64,000 nucleotides of DNA from Microcebus murinus. Lineage: Eukaryota; Chordata; Mammalia; Primates; Cheirogaleidae. Where the stretch lies: assembly GCF_040939455.1 (NCBI RefSeq), contig NC_134119.1, forward strand, positions 18,030,501-18,094,500, read 5' to 3'. The position numbers and the translations under genes were made by a program. Below, piece by piece: positions 13,029 through 25,524 of this stretch. The notes under the pieces are model-generated. The model was not told the DNA's origin and ran no database searches. It saw only the letters and a list, made by a program, of their open reading frames with translations. Each line of letters begins with the position of its first letter. The first letter of the stretch is position 1.

Positions 13029-13239
13029 AGATAGGCTAGGCTAAGCTGTGATGTCTAATAGGTTAGATATATTAAGTGCATTTTTTCAGTAAAAAGGACT
13101 TTATTAAAAAGAGACTTAAAAGATTTTTTATAAGAATAAATATTTATGAGATGATATACCATTAAATCTATCAGTTAAATAATAAATTTAAAATAATATT
13201 CATAACTATATAGTATAATCTCAAATAGTATAACCTCAA

Positions 13240-14930
<1,691 letters not shown>

Positions 14931-15043
14931 GTGCATGGGGAAAAGAGGTATATGAGAGTGCTCTTACTTTCCAATCAATTTATAATTTCCAATTTTCTGT
15001 AAACTTAAAATTTTTCTAAAAAATAAAGTCTACTTAACAGACT

Positions 15044-15206
15044 AGGCCTGGCATGGTGGCCCACACCAGTAATCTTAGCACTTTGGGTGGCTGAAGCAGG
15101 AGGATCTCTTGAGCCCAGGAGTTTGAGGGTGCAGTGAGCTATGATGATGCCACTGCACTCTAGCCTGGGCAACAGAGCGAGACTCTGTCTAAATAAATAA
15201 ATAAAT
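15044..15206 (+). repeat. Alu free-monomer (FLAM/FRAM-like) SINE
   Basis: A single-arm element runs from 'ggcctggcatggtggccca' to 'gcaacagagcgagactctgt', with an AAAT-repeat tail at 15,189-15,208. Its length of about 165 bp and lack of a second arm fit a free Alu monomer, which would pre-date dimeric Alu. Confidence 0.75.
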
Positions 15207-15474
15207 AGGTATAAAACCCATCTCTACCTATTCACCTCTTAAACATATGGCATTTAGGAAACCAGTTCAATCAAACAAGAAATCATTATTAATCAGGTTG
15301 CAGAGAGAAGGGGCAAAAGCTAATAAAGATTAAGTTACACAAAATATTCCAGGGAGGGGCAGTTGGTCGATTCATGCCACTAGCCATTATTGTTTCTGTC
15401 ATATGCCAACGCAGAGGGTCTTGGAAGAACTCTGTTGATCAGCATATGACAAAGCGAATTTGGAATTTTGAAAG

Positions 15475-15610
15475 GATTTGGAAATCAGAATCTAACGTCC
15501 TGGAGTCCTGGTTCTACCAGGTGAGGGATCATAAGTCAAGGAACTTACCCTCTCTGAGTGTCTGTTTCCTCATGTAAAAAGTAGACATAATAAATTGGAT
15601 GTGAAAAGGT
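15475..15610 (+). repeat. MIR SINE fragment
   Basis: The order 'ctggagtcctggttctacca', 'aaggaacttaccctctctga', 'tgtttcctcatgtaaaaagt' matches the conserved part of the MIR SINE. Confidence 0.65.
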
Positions 15611-16321
15611 TTTAAACCCTGAACACTAGAGGGAAGTTGTTGTTATTACATTCTGAATATATATGGCTGTATCTGTCTCCTCAGTGAGGAAAAAAATAAG
15701 AAAATTTTATGGAAAGATTGATTGCTAGTGGCTGTTTCTGGCAAGAGATGAACATTACAATAAGAACCAAAAAAAAAAAAAAAAAAAAAAAGAAAGAAAA
15801 TACAAGACTTGGGCTTCTTGGGGTTTTTGGCTCGGCCCTCAGCTAATCACAACTCCAAATGTTGGCCAGCAAAACAACACAATCACATTTAGTTAGGCTC
15901 TTTTGTGATGTTATGGAACATGCATCGGAAAGAGCGGTCCTGGGGTGTGATGCACCTGGGACTCCCAAGAATGTAGCGAGGCTCAGCCAGGAGAGGCTGC
16001 TAAGGCGCTCTAGTCATGTAAAGGGAGTAATTATGTAAACCAAGTGTTTCTACTTGGCCGGACATCAGAAAGGCGGCCCAGCTAGTAGGAGGCGAAGGCA
16101 GTGTGCCTGCAGACAGACTTATCCTGAGTGACTTCTCATCGGAAGCACTGCCAGGCTCTTGGTGCATCATATGTCCTAAGACAGAGACTGGCTATGTTCG
16201 CTGTTTTTGTCTTCTCCACTGCATCTTTCCAAAACAAATCCTCTTATGTAACTACTCTAATGAATGAGTCTGTTATTGCAGATGGACACATAGACTTCTA
16301 TTTAAAGCCAACAATCCCGTT
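15611..16321. other. unassigned intergenic sequence with a poly-A run
   Basis: No gene was recognised. A homopolymer of about 24 A lies near 15,769-15,792, without a recognisable retroelement body beside it. Confidence 0.4.
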
Positions 16322-16331
16322 CCCTATACGC

Positions 16332-16512
16332 CAGTGGTTCCCAAAGTGTGGTCCCCAAACCAGCAGCACCAGCATTACCTGGGAATGTATTAGAAATGCA
16401 AATTATGAGGTTCCATGCCAGACCAGAAACTCTGGGGATGGGGGCCGAGAAATCTATGTTTTTACAGGCCTTCTAGGGGATTCTGAGTGATACCAAAGCT
16501 CAGGAACCACTG
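16332..16512 (-). mobile_element. MER5A-type hAT MITE
   Basis: The termini 'cagtggttcccaaag' and 'aggaaccactg' form inverted repeats. The interior matches MER5A in reverse ('attacctgggaatgtatta', 'aaatgcaaattatgagg'). The 8-bp string CCCTATAC occurs on both sides (16,322-16,329 and 16,513-16,520), as expected for an hAT target duplication. Confidence 0.85.
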
Positions 16513-16549
16513 CCCTATACCATCTGCTCAAATTAGGCTTTGCCACCTG

Positions 16550-17882
16550 AACTCCAATAAACTGCTCCAGTCAAGGTTAACCAATGACCTTCATGCTGCC
16601 AAATCTAATGGGCAATCCTCAGTCTTTATCTAACTTGATCACTTTCTCTTCCTGGGAAAATTTCCTCACTTGGGTTTCAGGGCTCCACACTCTACTGGTT
16701 TTCCTTCTCCTCCACTAACTTCTCTTTCTCAGTCTTCCTTGTGGGTTTTTCGGATCTCCTTGGCCCCTTAGTGCTGAATGCCACAGAACTGAGTTTTGAC
16801 CCCTTCTCTTTTATATCTGCACCCACTCCCTTAGGTGATGTCATTTTTATTCTCATGATTTTAAATATGAACTATATGTTTATGACTCTCATATATTTCC
16901 AACCCAGAAATGTCTCCTGAACTCTAGACTCATATATCCCACTGCCTGGTTGTTATTCCACTTGAATATCTATTAAATGCATCAATGTTAACATGTCCCA
17001 ACTTGACCTTCTTATCTTCACCTGGCCCACAAAGAAACTTCTATCCACAGTCTTCTATAATTCAATGACTGAAATGCCATCCTTGTAGTTGCTAAGGCTG
17101 AAAAGCTTGGAGTCATCTTTTATCCTTTGCTTTCTGACATAATAAATGTCCAGTCTAACAGGAAATCCTGTTGGCTCTACCTTCAAAATTTAACAAGAAT
17201 CTGATCACTTCTTACCTCTGCCACCACCCTGGCTCCAGCTGCCATCATCTCTTGCCTAGATGACTAAATTGCCTCATGCATAGTGCCCTGCACTCTCTAT
17301 TGATCCTCTACAGTTGATTCTCAGCAAGTAGGACAATCCATTTAAACATAAAAAGGTCATGTCACATGTAATGTCTCCCTATTACATTCAGAATCAAAGT
17401 CAAAGTCCTCCCCCTCAATTGCCTCTCTGTTTCATCTCCTAACCCTCTGCCCCTTGCTCCTGTTTCAGCTACACTGACATTGCTACTCCCGGAAACCTTC
17501 CAGGCTTGCTCTTGACTCATGCCATTGAACCGGTTGCTTCCTCTGTCTGAAATGACTGGGTCTGTCAACTTCTTCAAGTCTTTTCTCAAATGTCTCTTCT
17601 TAAAATGAGGCTTACCTTGTCCATCTGATGTAAGTTGCAGCACCCCTACCTCATCTTGTATATCCTGTTCTTTCTTTCTTTTTGTACTTACTATCTTCAA
17701 CCTATTATATTGTTTACCTATCTAGTTTATTGCCTATCTCCCTGAGCCAGAATGTAAGTTTCACAGGGCAGAGATCTTTGTTACAGATGAATCTCCAGCA
17801 ACTAGAGCAGTTTCTGGCACATGGTCGGCGGCACTCAATAAATATTTGTTAATGCTCAATTGAATGAATAAATGAATAAATT
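16550..17882 (+). repeat. L2 LINE, long 3' portion
   Basis: About 1.3 kb collinear with the L2 3' end: 'cccttaggtgatgtcattt', 'tcctgttggctctaccttca', 'ccatcatctcttgcctagat', 'tttctggcacatgg' and the terminal 'caataaatatttgttaatg'. Frames are interrupted throughout. A 112-codon minus-strand open frame here is a shadow. It is unusually long for an L2 relic. Confidence 0.85.
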
Positions 17883-18409
17883 AGGGTGTGAGTAAATGCA
17901 TATGGAATTATTTGGGGCCTTGGTGATACTGATGTCATCACTCTATGTCTTTGATCTTAATACATTTTGTCCAGAGGAGTTGGTAAATTTCCTCCAGTTG
18001 TCATAAACCCATCTGTATTTCATTTTTCATTGCTATCATCACTGAACATCATATCTCCAAAGTCTCAAATTAAACAGAATATAAAAATAGAAGGGGAAGC
18101 AGAAAAGGAAGCTGAACACTCTGAAGTGTAAACTGCAAGAGGAACTAACACTTCTAAGCTTGAAAATATTCACTAGTGTTGGTGTTAGTTTTGTACTGAG
18201 GCCAGAAGAAAGCAATGGCACTTGAAACATGATTGCAGTGGAGCTCAAATGTAGAAGACCCTGGTGACAGCCAAAAAGAATGGCAGGACGTTTCAAATAC
18301 AGGTAGGGCAGTCAAAACTGAGGGGTTAACAAATGAATTATGCCTGTGGCATGTGAAAAGTTTTCGTAGTTTTGTCAGATGCAGCAGCAATGAACCTGGA
18401 AAGCAGATG
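17883..18409. other. unassigned intergenic sequence
   Basis: No gene or recognisable repeat. Overlapping short open frames on both strands have no recognisable protein similarity. Confidence 0.4.
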
Positions 18410-18715
18410 GCATATCAGTTTCCTGTTGTTGCTGGAACAAATTACCACAAATGTAGTGGCTTAAAACAACAGAAATTCATTATTTTACAAATCTGTAGTA
18501 TAAAATGAGTCTCACTGGGCTAAAATCAAGGTGTTGTGTTCCTTTCTGAAGGCTCTAGGGGAGCATCTGTTTTCTTGCCGTTTCTAGCTCCTAGGAGCTG
18601 CCTTCACTCTGGGGCTCACAGCCCCTGCCATCTTCAAAGTCAGCAATGGCCATTCAAGCCTTTCTCGCATTGGAACTAGGCAGTGTCCATCACTGACAAC
18701 AGTATGTATTTATTT
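18410..18715 (+). repeat. MLT1-type LTR fragment
   Basis: 'tgtagtggcttaaaacaaca', 'gggctaaaatcaaggtgttg', 'ctgaaggctctaggggagca' and 'catcttcaaagtcagcaatg' are collinear with the 5' half of MLT1A-type LTRs. Confidence 0.8.
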
Positions 18716-20064
18716 GTTAAACAATCAAAAAGTAGAGTAGGAACAGTGGTGCTTTTACTGGAAGCTTCCCATATGAACGTTTAGAATCTCCTGGGGGAAA
18801 AATCAAACCCCTTCCTACCAACAATTTCCTATTTGTCATTATGTTTTATATTTGTAAGCCTTAGAGATAAGTAATAGAAACTAGAAGAAAATGATATTAA
18901 TAATCAAATAATGATGTTTAATAGTTTCTCAAGGAATGTTATTGACTTAAGTAAATCTATGGATATTTTTCTACAGGCCTACTTTCGACTGGTAAAGATG
19001 ATTTACATAAATTTCCAATCAATCTTTATTAGGTTTTCCTCTTTCCTGGCTTCCATGACTGTTGGTTAATAATGTCTGAATAAACACTGAAATGCATGAG
19101 AGAAATCATGCATTTGTAATTCCCCTGGACTCTTGAACCGGCCCTGACACAAGACAACATAGGTTCTGGGTCAGAAGACTCTGTCATTTCTACAGAGATC
19201 AGCACTTCTCCATACCTACACCATGCCCAGCACAAAGTACGCTTTCAACAAATACTGTTGACTGATAGATTGGGTTAAACATCTATGAAATGAATGGATC
19301 GGAGCAGATAAACTTCATCTCAGGTCTTATATGGGTTTCTTTGGAAGCAGGCCCTGAGGTGAGTATTTGTGTGCAGGTAATATGTTAAAGGAAAGGTTTT
19401 TGGGAGAAACAGATAAGGGAGTGGGAAGACAACAGGAAAGAGGAAGAAGCCAAGCAAGAGAGCAATTTCAGGTAAAGCCCCAGCCTCTGCTTGATCCCAT
19501 AGGGATGTTCTAGATCTAAATTGTACCTCAGAGTTTGTACCTTCTTAAGGTGAGGGAGCTGGGCATTTATATTTCAGTACTAGTCATTTGTTGTCCAAAG
19601 GCCATCCTAGGGGGATGTGAACTCCCAGGGACTTCCAGGTCTCAGCAAAGTGGGCAAAGTGGCTTCAGCAGCCCAAGGGATGGCCTCCAAAGAGAGTCCC
19701 AGGTGCACAGTTCCTAGCTATAAAAACACAGAAGCCAAAGGAGAGGCACAGAAATGTCAAAGGGACTCAAGGGTATCTAGGTGGAGCCCCAACAGTGTTC
19801 ACCATAGTTTCTTCCAGCTCTACAATTATAGAAATATTGCTGTACAGGGACAATGTATCAGTATTTGTATATGCAAAAATTCACATTTTGCCAATTCTGA
19901 AAGAGACACCCCCTATACTTGCGATACATTTGTCTTTAATGAATATGGCTTTACTCTCAGGAAATAAATTTTTCCAGTGGTAAATATGGCTTTGAATGAC
20001 CAGGTTACGTATAACTTATGCTTTTTAAAAATTCTATTTGGTTATTTCTAGGAATATTTTGAAC
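18716..20064. other. unassigned intergenic sequence
   Basis: No gene was recognised. 19,330-19,800 is G- and A-rich and may be an old LTR, but I could not name it. Confidence 0.35.
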
Positions 20065-20128
20065 TTTTCTAGTCCAATTCTATAAATATAGAATACAAAT
20101 TTTTTATTTGTAGAATTGAACTAGAAAA
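20065..20128. repeat. 64-bp imperfect palindrome (hairpin-forming)
   Basis: The arms 20,065-20,087 and 20,106-20,128 are complementary at 21 of 23 positions (they begin TTTTCTAGTCCAATTC and end GAATTGAACTAGAAAA), with an 18-nt AT-rich loop. Nothing else is recognised within it. It may be the core of a small MITE or an isolated palindrome. Confidence 0.7.
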
Positions 20129-20969
20129 ATGCAGTTGACCACACACTAGATCCAAATGTCCTCCTGATCAGTTATGGTACTAATTTGGTTTAATATCGAT
20201 GTTTTGGACATTATTCATGGCATAGTTAAAAAACCATAAAAATGAAACTTGAAACATATGTCCTCTGGTTCTTTTCTGAACAAATATCTCAACAATTAAA
20301 GAAAAAGTTACAGAAGATAAAAGAAACTGAAGAGGCCCATCTCTTCATGATTTTGGAACCACTGAGGGCAGAATGAATGGTCCCTTGGAAAATTAAGACA
20401 TTTCACATATAAAGCTTTAGATTTATCTGGTTTCCACTGAAGACAGGTCAAAAAGGCACTTAAAAGCAATGCAAAGTGTTGGTTTTGGACCATCTTAATG
20501 CTGAAACACATATTTAAGCGATTTACACAAGATAAACTAACAATTACTTGGCCAACAGCCTTCCCATTATGATGTTAAAAGAGCAGCCTAAGAAACCATG
20601 AGTTGTGTGGGATGTAATTTGAGTCTGTTCTTTGGACTAGCAAAATTTATGAATGACCAACATGTTCCTGTTTAGGACCAGCTTGTTTCTGTAGGCTTAT
20701 TGGGCTTCTGTGTGTCAAAACTACTGTTAGAGCTCTTAGTCTTTGTCTAACAACTTTAAATACTGAGATACAACTTGGCCAACAGAGGCACAAACAAGAT
20801 GTAAGGTACCCACTCACCTAGAAATTGCGATGGCTAATTATTAAATGTGCCACAGGTTCTTCCAATTATAATGAGGATATTTATATTGATGGTGATGATC
20901 ATGATGATGAAGAGAAGATGGAAGATAATTTGCAAAGCTTCTTTCTATTGCTAGGCCACCCTGGGATCT
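20129..20969. other. unassigned intergenic sequence
   Basis: No gene or repeat family recognised. Confidence 0.4.
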
Positions 20970-20987
20970 TTGTACATACTCTTTTTT

Positions 20988-21292
20988 TTTTTTTTTTTTT
21001 TTTGAGACAGAGTCTCGCTTTGTTGCCCAGGCTAGAGTGAGTGCCGTGGCGTCAGCCTAGCTCACAGCAACCTCAAACTCCTGGGCTCCAGTGATCCTTC
21101 TGCCTCAGCCTCCCGGGTAGCTGGGACTACAGGCATGCGCCACCATGCCCGGCCAATTAATTTCTTTCTATTTATAGTAGAGACGGGGTCTCGCTCTTGC
21201 TCAGGCTGGTTTTGAACTCCTGACCTTGAGCAATCCGCCCGCCTCGGCCTCCCAAGAGCTAGGATTACAGGCGTGAGCCACAGCGCCCGGCC
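20988..21292 (-). repeat. Young strepsirrhine Alu with 30-bp internal deletion, minus strand
   Basis: It has a long target-site duplication TTGTACATACTCTTTTTT (20,970-20,987 and 21,293-21,310). It is nearly identical to the copy at 5709, but 'cccggc' is joined directly to 'caattaatttc', removing the AT-rich linker. Confidence 0.95.
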
Positions 21293-21310
21293 TTGTACAT
21301 ACTCTTTTTT

Positions 21311-21985
21311 CTGCCAGAATCTTATTCCTTCAGATCTTGACAGGGCTGGTTCTTTTTCTCATTGAGATATAATGCAAATGTTACCTTTTCTACAAGGCCT
21401 TCCCTAGTCTGATTTAATAGTGTTTCCCTAACACACAGATATGCTCTGTGACATTATTCTGTATTATTTTCATTATAACATTCATCATTATAACATTATA
21501 ACCTTATAACATTCATCACTAACAAAAATTATCTTGCCCACTTATGTTTTAACTTATTTACTGTGGGTCTCCTCTAGGCTCACCACCATTATTTAGGGAG
21601 GCCCCTGACAGTCCAACCCATTTCCTTCCCCATTCCTGACTGCATCCTCCACCATGAAGGACCCTCATACATGCTTGGGGATGTAGCCAGGCATTTGGTA
21701 GCCAGCTTGCCTACCAAATCTGCACCCAACACATCATCATACCTAAGAAGGCTGAGGCATGACACAGGAAAAAGAGAGCTGGTTGCAATTCACTTTGAAA
21801 TTCATTTTAGAAAATAGATACATTTATGGCTGGATACAGGAATGGCAAAGTGGATAGATGTGTGACAAAGCAAGTACAGTTAGATGTAAATGGTAGAATC
21901 TAGGTAGTAGGTATATAGGTGCTTTTTTCTTTTCAAGTTTTCTGTCTGTTTGAACATTTTCATCATACAAAGTCAAAAGAAACAC
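21311..21985. other. unassigned intergenic sequence
   Basis: No gene. Short repeats of 'cattataacattcatc' occur around 21,470-21,515. Confidence 0.4.
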
Positions 21986-21987
21986 AA

Positions 21988-22112
21988 AAATAATAGAACT
22001 GGTTTGGAAGTCAGGATCTATGATTGGATCCCAACTCTGTTACTCACTAACCATGTAACCTTGGGCAAATCCCAAATGCTGTGAGAATCAGTTTCCTTAT
22101 ACTAAAAATAGT
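21988..22112 (+). repeat. MIR SINE
   Basis: 'atcccaactctgttactcac', 'ccatgtaaccttgggcaaat' and 'tcagtttccttatactaaaa' follow the MIR core in order. Confidence 0.85.
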
Positions 22113-22171
22113 TTGACTATGTATTAGTCAGGATTCTTTTGGTTGACAGTGATAGAAACCCATCTCAAACT

Positions 22172-22226
22172 AAGTGAGAGAGAGAAAGAGAGATGGGGGG
22201 TGGGGTGGGTGGGGTGGGTGGGGGGG
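22172..22226 (+). repeat. GA-rich tract and G-quadruplex-prone G tract
   Basis: An AG-rich stretch (22,172-22,194) leads into a G-tract block (22,195-22,226) with at least five runs of three or more G separated mostly by single T. This meets the standard intramolecular G-quadruplex pattern on the plus strand. Confidence 0.9.
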
Positions 22227-22900
22227 TTGGAAGGAGAAATATTGATTGGCATGCGTAGCTGGAAGAGAAGGGGCTTCAAACCAGGCCATTTGAAATTTCT
22301 TCCCATCTCTTGACTCTACTTCTCTTCATGTGTTGGCCTTTGTTTTTTTTGACTTCAGATGGACTTTCTTCATGCAACAGATATTACCTCTTTTTAATTT
22401 AGTGGCCCCACATATAGAAATAAAAATACTCTTTCCATAAATCCTTGTATAATATTTCAGGGAATAATTTGGATTGGCCTGGCATGAGTCATGAGCCCAG
22501 ACTTACAGCCCAGGGTATAGTATGTGATTAGCTAGGCCTGGATGGTATGCTCATACCTGGGCTATCTGGGCACTATACCTCGATGATCCAGCAAAGCTAC
22601 ATAATATGGGGGTGGGGGTCTGTCCCCAAGGTCCAAGAGACTGTTGCTACCAGGAAAGAAAAAGGAAGAGATGTTAGAGTGAGATGAAGAAACAGATGTC
22701 TATCACAGCCTGGGCTCTCTAAGGAATCTTTTAGCGCCAGTATTTTATAAGTGCTAATCAGACTGCCATGTACATAACAGATGCTCAGAAAATATTTGTT
22801 GAATGAAATAATATGTATATAAGCCATAAAATGATAAATTAAATGTTAGTAATATGAAAGTTCTTTCAAAATCAGCTAACTCCTTTATTTTATTAAAAAA
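22227..22900. other. unassigned intergenic sequence
   Basis: No gene. Around 22,785-22,810 'atgctcagaaaatatttgtt' followed by 'gaatgaa' resembles the terminal end of an L2. Confidence 0.4.
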
Positions 22901-22904
22901 AAAA

Positions 22905-22995
22905 AGAAGGAAAATGAGGCCCAAGGAGGTTAAACAATAATCCGAAGAACATATGGTTATTTCTACAAGTCAGTCATCTTGATCTCCCACACTGC
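22905..22995 (-). repeat. MIR SINE fragment, antisense
   Basis: 'gaaaatgaggcccaaggagg' followed by 'ttaaacaataatccg' resembles the reverse complement of the MIR 3' core. Confidence 0.55.
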
Positions 22996-23762
22996 CTCTC
23001 CATCTCTCTGTAAAACATTCTTATTTCAAAAAGATTTCCTTTGCTCCCAACTCTCAATAGATTAATCATCAGCTAATACTACCCCAAGCATAGTGATAGA
23101 AAAGAAAATAGAAGCTAAAATTCACAAAGAAAAAGAAAAGAAGGAAAAAAATCCACCTTTGTTTAATTGTTATTCTAATGAGTTAAACCCTGGATTCAGC
23201 ACAGTCAGGCTATCTTACTAGAAAAGAAGACAGATCTATTGGCTGCCCCCACTGTCAGGCTTGCTGATAAAAGTGTGTTTATACAGCTGGATCTGTCCAG
23301 AAGGAGCCAGGGTTGAAAACATTCGGTTTTCACACTGATGACAGGCGACAGCTGGGAGCATCTGTTTCCCATTAGAGACACTAGGCTATGATAGTGCTGG
23401 CTGCAGCACTGGGTCCAGCTTCCCAGGGGGACACAGTGTGTTCCCGGGTCTCAAGGTGCTGACAGCCAGTTCACCTGCTAACACATCCATGGGTTAGATG
23501 GCTCCAGTAGGAGATTAGACGTCAAGCTCACAATTCAGATTGGGTGGGTGAAGTTATTTATGTTCAGCTCCTGAAGCATGCTTTAATTCTGTAGTAAAAA
23601 CTATCAGAAAGAACAGCTCATTCATTTCCCTCTACTTAGCACAGAAGCTTACTGGAAGCCAAGATGGAACCTGGGTGTTCTTCAGGCCCAGTGAGTGCAT
23701 TACCAGGATCTAATCAGGATGTTTGGGGAAGAGGCTGTGACAAATAGATGACTCCTCACTGC
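22996..23762. other. unassigned intergenic sequence
   Basis: No gene or named repeat. The last part may include 5' leader of the HBS1L copy that follows, but this could not be shown. Confidence 0.4.
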
Positions 23763-23763
23763 C

Positions 23764-24545
23764 ATGGCTCGGGCATTGGAAAATCCAATCTACGATGAAG
23801 ATTTCAAAGACAATGATCTCTATGGCGAGTCTATAGAGGATAATTATTCTATTTGGCCATTAACAGCCACTCAGTTTATTTACTCATGATAGGACAAACC
23901 TTCTGTAGCCGACTCTGTAGAAGAACATGATTATGAAGATCTGAAAGAATCTTCCAATTCTCTTTGGAACCATCAGCTAAGTGGAATTGATCAAGCTCAT
24001 CTTCATTCATGGCTCAATCATATGAGAGAGGGGCTTGGAGATGCTGTGCCTGATGAAATATTGATTGAATCAGTTCTAAAGAACAAGTCTGATGTGCAGA
24101 AGGCTTTGTCAGTGGTTCAGGGACCAGATAACATGCAGAATTTAAAGGACAGGAGTGAGTGAGGGTACAATATTTATAGGAACAATAACAAAAGGAAAAT
24201 AATAGGTTCCCAGTCATCTTGAAGTGAATCTGAAATTGTGCCAAAAGTTGCTAAAATGACTGAATCTGGAAAGAAGCAAGCTATGGGATTTGAAGTGCCT
24301 GGAGTAACTTCTGAAGAATATGGTTGTATTTTCTACACACCTCAAACAGGGCCACCTAATGAAGAAGCATTGCTTCTGCTGATGTTCTTGAGACCATTAC
24401 TAAATCAGTACTTCCACCCCACACCATTCAAACAGTAAAAGATCAGAGTTCAGCACTAATACCAGCTGAGGCAGCAAATAGATGTCAAAGCAGAACTGGA
24501 GAAGCTGCAAGGAGGGAAGCAGCTATTTAACTTAGTGATCATTGG
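23764..24545 (+). pseudogene. HBS1L: HBS1L processed pseudogene, truncated
   Basis: Translation from ATG 23,764 follows the N-terminal region of HBS1L, the translational GTPase-like partner of Pelota in ribosome rescue. Recognisable blocks include YDEDF-like residues near the start, [16 protein letters not shown] residues, [24 protein letters not shown] and [13 protein letters not shown]. The copy has no introns, although this region spans several exons in the parent gene. It carries two consecutive in-frame stops (TGA TAG at about 23,887-23,892) plus frameshifts. Similarity ends at the start of the GTPase domain ('aacttagtgatcattggcaa', matching the NLVVIG strand), just before the P-loop. 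It is therefore non-functional. No poly-A tail or target-site duplication was identified, so the retro-origin is inferred from intron loss. The parent comparison is from memory. Confidence 0.85.
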
Positions 24546-25203
24546 CAATGCCCTTTTTTCCTCTGGATTGATATTCACCTCTGATTTGTCCTGCCAAATG
24601 TCTGAGGGAAGGATAGGGAGTAACTTGTATAATTGAAAGAAAAATGAAAGAAGCAGGCTCCGGAAAAAGGCAAGTGCTGAAACAGCAATAGGGAAACTGG
24701 TAGCCATGACTGGATATACCAACTGCTTTTACCTTTTGTGTTATTCTTGTCAAGGTTCAAATTCCAGGCGTGGAGCACCTTTGGCTTAGCATGGGTCACT
24801 TGCTCACCTCTTGACCAGGTAAAAGTGGAGCATCCCGCCTGACAGTTCCACTAACACTCTATGCAAGCAGTGAGGGGCAGTTGCCAGAGTGAAGCGAGGT
24901 ACTATTACCAAAATAAGAAGAAATTCAGGCTGGACAGGCAAAACAACAGCTGTCTACAATGGGTTTGTTTGAAGGGTTGCTGCAGTCCATCTGTCATTGA
25001 AATTTTCTTTTGTCCAAGTGGTAGGAAAAATTCTGAGATGGTCCACAGGATTTCCACCCTTGGTGTACCTACCCTGCATAATCCTTGGAAACTGAATATG
25101 ATGGCTGTCACCCCTGAAACTTAGCTAATAATCAGTGACTTTGTGTTCATTAAAGGAGAGATTATCCTGGGGTGCCTGACCTAATCAGGCGAGTCCTTTA
25201 GAC
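24546..25203. other. unassigned sequence after the HBS1L pseudogene
   Basis: Similarity to HBS1L is lost here. One segment near 24,640-24,665 ('gaaagaagcaggctccgg') could be a scrambled continuation, but this is weak. No gene recognised. Confidence 0.35.
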
Positions 25204-25524
25204 CAGCAGTCCCCAACCTTTTAGGCACCAGGAACCACTTTTAAGGAAGGCAATTTTTCCATGGAGGGGACACCAGGGAGGAGCAGGGGAGGTGGAGCTC
25301 AGGTGGTGATGAGGTGGCGAGTGGCTGTAGATACAGATGAAGCTCACTCACCTGCTGCTCACCTCTTGCTGTATGTCCTAGTTCCTAAATTCCATGGAAG
25401 ATAATTTTTCTAAGAGTGGGGTATGGGGGAAGCCGAGGTTGGTGGTGAGGGGCAGAGCTCTGGGGCTCAGTTCCTACAAGCCACAGACCAATACAGACAG
25501 TGGCTTGGGGGTTGGGGACTGCAG
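25204..25524 (+). mobile_element. hAT MITE with CAGCAGTCCCCAACC termini
   Basis: The left end CAGCAGTCCCCAACC and the right end GGTTGGGGACTGCAG are inverted repeats. They are flanked by the imperfect 8-bp duplication CTTTAGAC / CTATAGAT. The interior contains 'ggcaccaggaaccactt' and 'gtagatacagatgaagctc'. An 8-bp duplication and CAG termini indicate the hAT superfamily. The element at 33,681 is the same family in the opposite orientation. Confidence 0.8.

Larger units (their letters stand above)
11408..13085 (+). mobile_element. Tigger-like (Tc1/mariner) DNA transposon remnant, split
   Basis: The left part (about 11,408-11,663) contains 'ggtccccaacttgtgatgg', 'tgactttacggtggtgtgaa' and 'tgattttgcccaactatagg'. 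It resumes at about 13,029 with 'ataggctaggctaagctgtg' and runs to 'ttaagtgcattt'. These match a non-autonomous pogo/Tigger-type element. The middle is occupied by an Alu insertion. The subfamily is not assigned, and the right terminal repeat is missing. Confidence 0.6.

Noticed and set aside
17362..17700. 112-codon minus-strand frame
   Set aside because: It lies antisense within an L2 LINE, and its product resembles no known protein.
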